Positions 26,701-37,591 of a stretch of DNA of 64,000 bases are shown here, in pieces. A program made the position numbers and the translations under genes. How positions within the stretch are numbered: the stretch's first letter is position 1; every line of letters begins with the position of its first letter. The stretch comes from Burhinus oedicnemus (taxonomy: Eukaryota > Chordata > Aves > Charadriiformes > Burhinidae), in assembly GCA_008921705.1 (NCBI GenBank), contig VFFE01009205.1, forward strand, positions 2,292,229 through 2,356,228, in the 5' to 3' direction. Under the pieces are notes generated by a model. The model was given only the letters and a program-made list of their open reading frames with translations, searched no databases and was not told the DNA's origin.

Positions 26701-28079
26701 TTGGAATGAAACAGTGAGAAGCTAAAGATAGATAAATTAAGCCTGATTAGTCTCAGTGGCATAAATTAGGAATACAAGCTAGCATGAGGGATTATTCCAC
26801 TCTTAAATTTAATTCTCCTCTACTGTTATTGCAGACCATTGCATCCAGTTCAATCTTCCATGTTTAAGTAAGTTACTCGTTGCTGAAGACTCTCCAGAGG
26901 CCTCCCTGCTGCGGGATTTGTAATCCAGCCCCCACTAAAAGTAGTGGAGAAATCCTTCAGGTTTAAGGGTGATGTAAGATGAAGAAACAGGAGGAAGCGA
27001 TGTGTTATGTGCCTGTTTCCAACATGCATCTATAATCTATATTATATTGCCACACATAATTTTTCCAAATTGGAAAACGTCTTCAGCTGAATGAAATTCC
27101 CAAATCTTATGCCTGTCAGTCAGTTTCTTGTACCAACCCCTGTTCCTACAAGGTTAGCCTCATCTGGGCTTTCCTGTTCTTCCCACATAGGAGGGCGTTG
27201 CATTCTGCAGCTTGGAGCTTTGGTTGAGAGCAACCATCACGGACCCTAGCGCTGCAGTGCCTGTATTTCTGGGTGGCTTTTCTCTATTTCTTATTCGCAT
27301 ATGTGTGTAATAAGAGCAGGTTACGTCCTGCAGACTGTCTTTGCAATAGATGGCTTGCTTTGTACAGCCTTGCCTGTAATGAAGTAGAGTTAATATAAGC
27401 TTTAAAAAAAATACTATTTTTCTATTTGATTATGATTAGTATTTCTAAAGTGGAAAGTATTTAATTTCAGAAAAAATTACAGGAACCCATGGTATCAACA
27501 TGACTGAGAGTTGAGATATTTAAGATTTCCTGCATGTACTGATTTTAGCCTGAAAGTGTCTTGACTAATCCTCCATTATGATTATTATAAAATGTCTACA
27601 TCTGCTTCACCCTTTCTCTATCAATTTTATATTTAAAACTTGATATAATTTGCTAGTGTAGTAGAGCTGAATCACAGTCTAGAATGGAATTTACGATTTT
27701 TGCTGGAGCGAGTGAAATTTGATATAAGATTCTAAGAAAAGCTACTTACAGCCCAATTGCAGTATAATCACATCACTTTAAATTCGTGTGAGAAAATGTT
27801 ACAGTAATCTTCAATATAGTGATATAAAACTATTTCTTGGGATTCTAAGAATAAAATGCTGTCATTATGTTAAGAAATGCTTAGAGTCAATGCTTAGACA
27901 GCTTATATAAAATAAATATGGAGGGGGGGAGACATGATGAACACCTTGGTTGTATGAACTTAATGCCTCAAAGAGGAAGGTATAAGAGAAACATTCATAT
28001 GGCAAAACCAGTTCTGTATTTATGCATTTTTTTTCCCCTTGGAAAAACCTGTTAAAATGCTCGTTGCAGCAGTTAAAAA
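23741..28079. other. Non-coding interval
   Basis: AT-rich, with a T/G-rich low-complexity patch near 24668-24703. I see no gene, RNA gene or recognisable mobile element. Confidence 0.55.
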
Positions 28080-28530
28080 CAAATCGTTCGGGGCAAAACG
28101 ATACTCAAACAGAGGTGTAGCGTTAGTTGTCTTATACCCCTGCTGAGGGGGCGTTAAAGAAGTGCCCTTAATACTGACTTTGGTGTGTTAGGGCAGGAGA
28201 GACGTGGTGCTGCTCTCCCTCAGGACCTCGCTGGCTTTCAGGTCCGCGAGGCACAAGCTAGTGGCCTTCAGTCATAGCACCACGTGCTGGCATCCGTGCT
28301 CCTGTCCCAGCCCTGAGGTGCGTGGGAAGGCAGGTTGGAGGGGCAGCTCCAGAATCAGGTTCACAGATTGGGGCACGGGTCTTTCGTGCAAGTTATTTTG
28401 CAGTGCCACGTGTACGTGTTGAGGCCGTTCTGAGAGGCTGCTGACCTTGGTGAACGTCGTGGAGAGCAGAGACATTTCCACCCCCTCACAGGGCCGTGGA
28501 AAAGGAGCAATTGTGCTTTACCCTCGCTTT
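28080..28530. promoter_or_regulatory. CpG- and GC-richer patch with two CACGTG boxes
   Basis: By eye about 23 CpG occur in 450 bases, against very few in the flanks. Two perfect CACGTG E-boxes lie at 28281-28286 and 28407-28412, and a GAGGGGGCG word at 28145-28153 resembles part of a CTCF site. No TATA box or exon is apparent. It could be an intronic enhancer, an alternative promoter about 5 kb upstream of exon 2, or an unrecognised old repeat. Confidence 0.3.
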
Positions 28531-31500
28531 GGTTCCTTAGAGCTGTTGTGGAAGAAAGCACAGTTTAACTGCCATCTGTCCTCTGATGTCATCAGAAATT
28601 AGATCTTATGTATAATGTGAGCTGTTTAGATAAATGTAACGTGTAAAATACATACATACATCGAATGGATGCTGTGAAACTGCAGATTTCATAAGGCCTT
28701 TCTCATGTGGAATCTAAATTGCTACAAAGTTGTAGGAAAATATATGTAAACAAGAAACCTAGCCATATAAGTAAGTTCTTCTGCATTTTAGCAATATATT
28801 CCTTCTGTGACATTTATGTCTCATCTGGTTTATTCCAGTGACAAGTACATGCTCGTGAGAGTGATCACAAAAATAATTTCGTAGTTCATCACCACAAACA
28901 ACTCTAGGTTAAAAAGCAAAAAGAGAAAACATGTTCTTTAAATATTCATATTTTTTTAAAGAAATACTTAAAGTACACTGGCCTTTCCTTGGCTTTGTTA
29001 CTGAATATGTTTATCTTAACATTTGGTCTCTACCCGTATTTTCTGCTTCAGGCGGCAACAGGGTGTGATGATAGTGAATGAACTTCAGAACTGCTTGAAG
29101 TAACATCTGTAGATCTTGTGGAATCTTTTTTATGTGAAACTTAGTGGGTTGGTCTAGGTTTGGTATTTGTATTAGCCTTCTACAGAGGAAAATTAGTCTT
29201 AGTATATGTAGGTGGATGCAGAGATTGTTTGAGTCTCCATTTCACTACCTTTGAAGCCAAGGTGGGCAGAATGGAAAAATCCATTCTTGTCTACAAAGAG
29301 CCAAAATGGTAAATTGAACCTCTTTGAATATGCGACAGCAAAACATTTGTATGTTTGTCTTGGAGAGAACTTTCAAGATTCAGACTAATTTTGTAACACC
29401 TTAATCTTGTATAAATATTAGGACCAGGGCTGTGCTTTGGACCATCTTTTAATATTTGTGCATTTAAATATGGAATAAGTAGCATTAAAAATCTGGCATA
29501 TACTGAATTGCCTTGACTGTCAGTCAACAAAATAATAATACTGTGCATATTCATACAAAGTTACTTCTTGCATATAAAAACTTTTATAGACTCTATCCTT
29601 CTTAAGAGATCTGAAAATGTCTAACATGAGACCATTGAATATTCCTTTCATTACTGTTCCTAAGACTCGCACAGTATCACACTTGGCAAAATATCATTCA
29701 GTTACTGCTTTTGGCCATGGAATTCACTGAAGGAGTTCATATTAAAGAGTTTGGCTGGAATTAGGGAGATTAAGTCAGTGCTTTTTATTGTTATTGTCGA
29801 AGTTTTTATTTGCTGGCTGAAAGCTTTTAAAGTAACTTCAAATATTTTCATTCTAATCGCTTTCCTAAAACTTTTAAATCTGTACTATCTGCCAACAGTG
29901 TGTCTGATGGAGATTTGAGGATATATGAATAAAATATAAATGTCTATTTTTCCTTAGGATCTTGCTCAAGTATTTTATCCATAAATTTTTTTGACTCTCA
30001 GCAGAGAGTAGAGAATGTGTGTGTATACATAGACATGTGTAGACACACGTATATAAAAATATATTTAACAATTAGTGTGGCAGATGTTTAAGACTTAAAA
30101 ATTGGAATCCAAATGGTCCCCTGAATTAAAGGCTTTTAAGATTTTAAATATCAAAAGACTGTCAAACGTATGATTGTACAGACACTTATGTACAGATTCA
30201 ATAATTAATGAGCCACTAATGAAAGTATTCATTAGAATATACTTCAGCATTGGGGATGCAACTGCAAAACTGGGTGCTTAAATATATTTATTTTAACACT
30301 TATTTTAACATTTATTTTGTGGTCCTGTCTGTTGTTGGGTACCTGCTCATCAGAGATGCGTTCTTAAGCAAATTAAGCTTTCTGGTGTGAAATTCCCTAT
30401 AGGAACTGCTTTTGTTTTCAACGGGGCCTGTGTTTCCTCCTGATTATTGCACAGTCTTGATATGATGTGTTAGAGAATCCTGATGTGGAAGAAACAAAGA
30501 GAAATAACTGTCATGTAGGAAGTTCTGATGGCCAAAGTCACTACGACTAACACTTCCCGGGTAGATTTTCACATGTACACGAAGATCTTTCCTAGAGAAT
30601 TTGTAGGCAGAACTAGCAGGAAATGAACCTGCTTCCAGAAGATATTATCTACTGAAAATAAGAATAATACTGTAATATGTTTCATAAAGCTGATTTCTTT
30701 TGTACTATCCTATAATAATCACTAATTGTGAATGTGCTGTAAGAATATGAATGGAAAGGCTCAAGTATAAACTTGGCATATATAATATGTTACGTAGTGG
30801 TCCAGTACTTCATGAAATTCTTCAAAAATTGTCTCTTTTGCTGAGAAAGGCATTGTTTCTGTGCATGTATCTATACCCTTGTACATGCACGCACATGGCG
30901 GTTTGATCTTTGATATAGCTGGGGTACATGATCTGCTTACTGACGTTTGGTCGAAGGCTGACCCAAATGGACAGCCTTTTGACGGCATCTGGTCCAGCTC
31001 TCCAGCTCCTTTATACTCAGTGAGTCAATCCTCAACCTCCAACAGCTGCATGTTGCCTGTGGTAAAAAATGCTCCTTGCATCTGGGAGTGCATGCTATTT
31101 CTTCCAAAATGTAAGTAAGCATCCTTCCAGAAGAGAACCGAAATTTCTACGGGGAGCTGTGTAGTGTCAAAATTGAGAGTACCATTTTGCATTCATTCTA
31201 AGATAAAACTACTTCTTTCTTCACAAGGTTTTAAAATTCACGTTTTAAAAGATGCTTCATTCACTTATAATGATATAAATGCCTAACAACTTTAGTGGTA
31301 TTGCATGCGTGAACCAGCTACTAAAATCTGCCTCATTGTTTCTAGTAGCAAAAATAAAATAGAATACTTGCATTTTATGAAATAATATGAATACCACCTA
31401 CTGCTTCTGAAGTATTGAAACTGTCATGAAGGACTTGCTCTTCCAGAAAAGAACACTCTGCTCCTGCTATGAACACATCATACTTAAAAGTAAAGCCTCT

Positions 31501-31666
31501 ACAGAGATTAGCTGGATATCCATCTAGAACAGAAATGATTGGAGAATTCTCATGTTATTTTTATGTTCATTGAGAAAATAAATTGTGTTTCCTGATGAGA
31601 AAAAGACAATATTTAATTTAATACATCTGATGAGGACACTGCTGTTCATAGACTGATAGTTGATAC

Positions 31667-31670
<4 letters not shown>
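28531..31670. other. Non-coding interval
   Basis: AT-rich with only the faint ancient repeat at 30388. Open frames are short and show no domains. Confidence 0.55.
30388..30446. repeat. Faint second copy of the same ancient repeat
   Basis: 'gtgaaattccctataggaac' then 'cttttgttttcaacggggcc' and 'tgtttcctcc' follow the same consensus as the copy at 4590 with more decay. The match is by word order only. Confidence 0.3.
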
Positions 31671-31704
<34 letters not shown>

Positions 31705-31822
31705 NNNNNNNNNNNNNNNNNNNNCTATTTGTTTATTTTTTTTTTTTTTTTTTTTTTCTTTTTTTTTTTTCTCCCCCTTCTTTTTTTTTTTTTTTTTTTT
31801 TTTTCTTCCTCTTTCCTCCTTT
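31671..31822. other. Assembly gap flanked by homopolymers
   Basis: A run of 34 A ends at 31704, 20 N follow at 31705-31724, and then a T-rich pyrimidine tract extends to about 31822. The fixed size of 20 N looks like a placeholder. The true length and order here are uncertain; the join may be a homopolymer artefact. Confidence 0.95.
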
Positions 31823-33387
31823 TAACTTTTGGTCTTATATTCAGAAATGGATTTTGGAGTTTTCAGGGAAAGAGCCTTTCTTGAAAGGATCACTCTGGCT
31901 CCTCCGCTGCTCTAGGATACTGGAGGAATGGGAGAGATTCAGGGTCTGAAACACTTCCCTGCTAAAAACAGTCTGGCAGCAAGTACTGCAGTAACAAATT
32001 GTGCTGGAGCAAAGGGGTTTTCCTTTCAGGACAGGTTCAGCTGCTCTGAAAGCACAGCAGGGTTTCCTGCGTGGAAAAAGCAATCTGTGCAAGTGTATGG
32101 TTGCCCATCCTCATGCACTTGTTGCAGAGCTTATGCTGCTGCTGCTGGTGTTTGCTGTTGTGGTGTGGCAGGGGCCAGGTCCAACAAGATCTGGCAAGAT
32201 AAAACAAAGCCTTCCTCAAACATTTGCTGTACAGAACTCGAAAATGGGAGTTCAGGGACGAATGCTTTGTGTGGCTTTAGCAGCAGTGATGTGGCAGGGC
32301 GCTGTAGGGACAGCGCAGGGACTGTTCTCTCATTTGATACTCTTCGCAGTGTGCGCTGTGCCCGATAATAGAAATGTGAAAATGTGAAAGCCTGTGATTT
32401 AGTGTTTTAGTGGTAGCTGCATGACGTGTGTGATATCTGTTCCTTGAAGCAAAGACTCTAGACACCTGCCTGCTCCAGGAACGCAGGCAGAAATAGTTAC
32501 CAGGCTACCTGCCTTTTGGAGGTGCCGGTTAAGGGAATAAGGCACGCTAAGTGCCAATTAACCAAATGCTGATAATCTCTTTCTGTTCTGTGGTCAGTCT
32601 GTAAAAGAAAAAGCACTTATCTTCTTCAACAAAGGTTCGTACTTGAGAATTTGGAGGAAATGACTCTATGGCATCCGAGAGGATCCTTTCAGGTGACCCG
32701 TGTGTGAGATGAGTTGCACCTCAGTGGGAGCAAGCGGGCAGTCGGCCCGCTCCACCCTGGGTAGATCTCAGGGTCTCAGTTTCTCTGATTTGCAAAACAT
32801 TCTGGTGTTAACGTTCACTGAGAGCGTGGGAGCTCAACTGGAATGAAGGAAAGACAAAGGGGGATTGTTTGGCTTTTTAATTTTGTGGAAAGAATGGGAT
32901 TTTAAGAACAACGCTGCAGATTCTCATTCTTCCTCTTATTGACCTTCATCTCTTTAAAACAAGGTCTACTTAGAATAGTAATACGCCAGCTACTTCTACC
33001 TGCAGCAATCCTCTGGATCAGGATCATCTGTAGAAGTATTATAATGTGTGTCAGGAAAGATGTAGTAGAGTCTAAATGTCTTTTCTGGAGAATAGTCTCT
33101 TTCTAATGGACAGTTAATTTCCAAAGTCACCTCTAGGTCTGTGGGGTGGCTTTGCTACAGGGAGAAAGAAAGTTGATGAGCTACAATTGAATGTCTTCCA
33201 GAGTATGTAATGATAATTATGTTGAATCCAATCTAGTTCTGACTTCAAAGAACATCTGCAAAATTACATCTTATCTGTTTGTTGGTTTGGTTTTGTTGTT
33301 TTTTTCCAACTTTTTCTATGCCAGTGACGGGATAAAGAAAATTTATCGTGACATGTGTTAAAATCCAAATATTTATTTTTCTTTCAG
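31823..33387. other. End of intron 1 before exon 2
   Basis: Two overlapping + strand open frames of 146 and 128 codons (31928-32387) show no recognisable domain and no exon borders shared with TOX3. The exon 2 acceptor tract is at the end. Confidence 0.55.
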
Positions 33388-33453
33388 TTTGGAAACAATA
33401 ACAACTACATGAACATGGCAGAGGCAAACAATGCATTTCTTGCTGCAAATGAG
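33388..33453 (+). CDS. TOX3: TOX3 coding exon 2
   Basis: The 66-base exon encodes 22 residues beginning FGNNNNYMNMAEANNAF, a near-identical match to the TOX/TOX3 N-terminus. The acceptor is a pyrimidine tract ending TTTCAG just before TTT, and the donor is GAG|GTACAT. It is phase 0 on both sides. Two in-frame methionines (YMNM) could act as starts if an alternative non-coding first exon were used. The same frame stays open for about 55 codons into intron 2, which I take as chance. The segment belongs to the N-terminal transactivation region of TOX proteins and has no DNA-binding motif. Confidence 0.95.
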
Positions 33454-36400
33454 GTACATGTTTTTCTTTTTTATCTATGCTCATATTCTGCTGTTTGCTG
33501 TGATAATTTAACAGACTTTGAATGGATGAAGAGCGAAGTGCCGAATTTCTGTGTGTTTTATGGAGCACAAAATAAAGACTTTAATGAGAAAGAAAATAAC
33601 CTGACAGCTCTCCATTACTAGTCAATTTAGCTGTCCATAAGGCTGTTACTTACATAGCATGTCAATAGAAATAAATCTGCTTTGTGTATGAAAAAATCAT
33701 AAACAGAAGGAAACAAATAAAAAGCACAGTAGGTGGACACTTTGAAAGCAAGCTTAGTAATAGTCATTACTAGCTAATGTGCTAATTTCTATTATAGAGG
33801 TTCTTAATACTCATGTAAGTTAGAAAACTAAAATCAACTTTGTTGCCTGAAAATGGAAACCCAGGGGCCGGGCTCGTGGAGGCTGGTTGTGGAGGTGATG
33901 TATTTGATCACTGCCTTTGAGAATGGAAGCACGAGAAAGGTATGGCAACGGCAGTCGCCATGTACGTCTTACAATGGTGCTGCCTTACGGCAGTTAATAG
34001 ACCATCAACATGCTAATACTGACCCCAGCTCCAGACAGAAACACCTTTTGCTCATCACTAAAACCCAGCAGCTCTTATTCCAAAGGGACGGATGGAAGGC
34101 ACAAGATGCACTGTCTAGTAACGTGCATAGCAATATGGAGAAGAAGAACCTAAGTATTTATATAGGCTGCATGCCATAAATGATCTTCTCCACCTGAGGA
34201 AAGGTTAGAAAACTGGGCAGCCTTGATTTTACGTGTTGTAAAGCGGTGATTCAGTCACAGGTATTCTTGTGTACTTTTTAAAAAGTGATCTTGGAGAAAA
34301 TACACAGAAAGGTGTAACAATAAGTGTGAGGGTTAGAATTAAGAATCGTATTTTATGATCATTTGTACAATGGTCACCATCTCTTTTTACCCAGCAAGAC
34401 TGCTTAGATAAGGGAATATTGTTTGGCACTAGCTCCAGTGTTATTTGTGATAATGAACACAAACCCCATCTGTAATGACAACATGATGTTTCTTTCTGTA
34501 GAATTTCTTTCCTACATTTGAATCAAACATTGATGAAAGCTCTGCTGCCAGCAGCTGTTCAGAGACAATTTAATTCCAGCTGTGATAATTCACCGTGTCA
34601 GACATTGGCTGTTATATGTTGATACAACAGTTCTCCAGATTTGCATTTTTATCAAAAGGAACAAATGTTTTGAACATTTCGGTACAGATGGCATTTAACC
34701 ATGCACACGGTTTTTTTAAAAATGTGTAAGATATAAATATTTGAAAAGTTAATAACTTTAAAAAATGTGATTAGTAAGATAAATTCCACAAATGTTATAC
34801 CATCTTTTGGTCATAACAGCACCTTTCTGCAATCCCAAATTGCATACTATTCAGGCTCTTTTTACAGACTGAATAGCCCAGTGATTTGGATTTAAAACTA
34901 CTTCATGAAGGGGCTTGCTTTCTTCTTAGATTACATCTATTTTATCTTCAATCTTAAGTTCGTCATATGTTTTTTAAAAAAAAGATATACATATTTGGAC
35001 AAGTTATATTGTGAGAATTAAATTCACATTTAAAAAACGTTAAGGTATTCATCAATTTACTCTCTCATTTGTAGTAAGCTATAAATATTAAGATGAATGC
35101 TACTTTTGTAAGTAAAGTATCATATTATTATCTAGCTGTGTTACATATTTATACACCTGTCCTAGAGTTATTCTGTTAGATGGGGAAAAAAGATTCAGTT
35201 CTTATAATTACTACTATCTCATAAATATGTCAAGTAAAGAGAGGTTCAAATGTACTATAATAATACTGATTTCACTGAACCATTTTGCTTGAACAAGGAA
35301 TAAAAATATGATTAAGTGTTAGTGTTTGCATTAAAGCGTGAACCTAACTTTGCAATTACTGCATTACAATGTATTTAATTATAGTGTTTTTACATTAACG
35401 TGAATGTAGCTTTCTCGCTATGATTTTGGGCCTGAGCACTGCTGAGCTAGAAGCCCATTTTATTCCTGTAAATAATGCCTTGAGAGTGTAATCCTAGAGC
35501 ACATTCAGGCTTAGAAACCACACATTTGCTTTATGTTTTCTGTCTCTATGTCATGATTACTACGACCCATTTTTAAAGCACCTTAAATATTTATTGAAAT
35601 AATATTTCAAGTGTTAATTACAGCGGTAATGAAAACAGCCAAATGCCACATATCAAGAATGAGTGTTTATTCGTATTGTTAATGTGATATGTTAGATTTC
35701 ATTAAGCAGTAATGGGGTAGCAAATGAGTCACAAATTACAGTTGCATCTGTTACTAGACCACATTAGTGCCAAAATAACTGCAAATGCAGCCACAGGGTT
35801 ATGTTCATTAGCCAACCACTTCTCCTGGCCAATCCATCCTTTGTGTTTGTGAACTAAGGGGTCCACAGGAAGAAAAATTCACACCTTTTGTAATACAGCG
35901 GCGGGGAAGTCAAACGTCTCCCTAATCCGGGGAAACCCAGCTTTCACATCCAGAATTAAGTTACAGCCTCGCCGATGGAGCGAGGTGGGTAGAGTCTCAG
36001 CAGACCCTGACGGTACTGCAGACTGCAGCAGTCTGGGACCTCATCATTTCTGGTGTGAGACCAATAATGACAGCTGACAGGTTCTATATGCGAGCAGAGG
36101 TTTTTCTTGTGTTTCAGTTTCCATCTTCTCTCAAGCGGTTATTAATTTATATCATCATTAACAGTTTGAAGGATGACAATTTGCAGCAGTTAATGAGATC
36201 TTTCACTGAACATATCATTTTTAAATTAACTGGCATTAAGTCACTCTTTCAAACAATGTAAATAATACATAAGACAATCCCCTCCCCCCCCATCCCCCCC
36301 GCGAGTCCTGAACTAATGCAAACAAACAAATCCCAGAGCAGCCTTGCATGTCCGAAACAAGACAAGAGTGCCTATTTTAGGATTGCCAACTGCCCAGTTT

Positions 36401-37336
36401 GATCAAGACAGTCCTGATTTGGGTACAGTTGAAATGGCCTAATTTCAAGCACTGAATTTCTATTATTAAGTAGCAGTGGACCTGAAATAATAGATGAAAG
36501 TTCGTTTAACTCGCAAGAAATTTGAATAAGCATAGCTCATTTGTTTCCCAAATAAAAAGTCGGCAATGTTGAAGCCAGATATAGACTCTACTTGAATAAA
36601 GATTATCTTTGACAGACACATGCACCCGTACAAACACGCACAAACCCTGAAGATAACTGGCAGTAAATGTTTTGCTCAAGGCATCTTAACAGGTGTTTAG
36701 TTGGTAACAAACCTGCTGTTCAAACAAAGCTGGCTTGCCTCAGAAAGCCCTGGAAGCTGCTGTAATCACCCTCACTCTTTTATACGTCTCCCTCCTCCAA
36801 ATTACAGCCCTTGTTCAATAGGGTGCGTCGTACTTTTGGGACAGAAGAGAAAAGAAGTGAAGACCAGAATTATAATAGTGCGTGTTTATTAGTGGATAAA
36901 AAGGAAAGAAAAGATGTGAAACGGTCAGTGCTGAATTAATGGGGTGTGTGTGCTGCAAAATTGTCGCTATTTTATGAAGCATGAGAATAATGTAAGCTGT
37001 TTGTGCTGTTTTACTAACATATCAATAAAGTGGCAATTTGTTATACAGCCAAATCCAATGTAGCTGATATGCAGACTAACAACAAAGACAGATGTTGCTA
37101 ATTAAGTACACATTAAAAAACTGTTAATACTGATACTCCATTAAAGCCATATGATAATGAGACTTAAATCTTTAATCAGAATGATCCACAAACCCCTTCA
37201 GTGTATGAAACTTAAAAATTTTGTTGCGTATAGAGTTTGCATTTGAGAACAAAACCAGATTTGGACTGCAGGTGCGGAGGTGGTTGCTGAGAGCAGCGTG
37301 CCCTAACGTGGTTTGCCTTGTCCTGTCCTTTTCTAG
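33454..37336 (+). other. TOX3: TOX3 intron 2
   Basis: 3.9 kb of AT-rich sequence without recognisable mobile elements. It holds the C-rich tract at 36279 and unique-looking sequence around 35880-36060 and 36900-37200 that may be conserved non-coding DNA. No coding exon is seen. Confidence 0.85.
36279..36300 (-). repeat. C-rich tract: i-motif / minus-strand G-quadruplex candidate
   Basis: Runs of four, eight and seven C are separated by T and AT. The complementary strand can supply four G runs with one- or two-base loops if the eight-base run is split, a canonical quadruplex pattern. It lies about 1 kb upstream of exon 3. Confidence 0.6.
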
Positions 37337-37591
37337 CAGACGTTCCATACGCCAAGCCTTGGGGACGAGGAGTTCGAGATCCCACCCATTACCCCCCCGC
37401 CCGAGTCAGACCCTGCGCTGGGGATGGCAGATATACTGCTGCCCTTCCAGGGCCTTGGTGACCAGCTGCCTGCACAAGGAAATGAATTTACACCTCAGTT
37501 TCCCCCTCAGAGCTTGGATCTTCCCTCTATTACAATATCCCGAAATCTCGTGGAGCAAGACGGCGTCATCCACAGCAATGGATTGCATATG
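37337..37591 (+). CDS. TOX3: TOX3 coding exon 3
   Basis: The 255-base exon encodes 85 residues. It starts [20 protein letters not shown] and continues with a Pro/acidic stretch, an [20 protein letters not shown] block and a terminal GLHM. It matches TOX3 over its whole length, with substitutions expected for a non-mammal. The acceptor is TTCTAGCAG, a tandem NAGNAG site: using the first AG includes the leading Gln, as in the known protein, and using the second would delete it. The donor is ATG|GTAGGT. The exon is phase 0 at both ends. The acidic/proline composition fits the transactivation domain; no DNA-contact residues lie here. Confidence 0.96.

Larger units (their letters stand above)
1..33387 (+). 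other. TOX3 intron 1 and/or 5' flank (non-coding)
   Basis: No coding exon of a recognisable protein is visible on either strand. Exon 1 of TOX3 is not here, so at least this 33.4 kb separates it from exon 2, assuming the usual gene structure. The block is AT-rich intronic sequence with the CR1, MIR, microsatellite, CpG-richer and gap features listed separately. Long open frames inside it are shadows of CR1 or within chance expectation. Confidence 0.7.

Noticed and set aside
31928..32387. Two overlapping + strand frames of 146 and 128 codons near the gap
   Set aside because: No domains, mutually exclusive frames, and no convincing splice borders or conservation signal.
33355..33621. 88-codon frame reading through exon 2 into intron 2
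   Set aside because: Only the 22 residues between AG and GT match TOX3; the rest is intron. The canonical donor makes a retained-intron protein unlikely.
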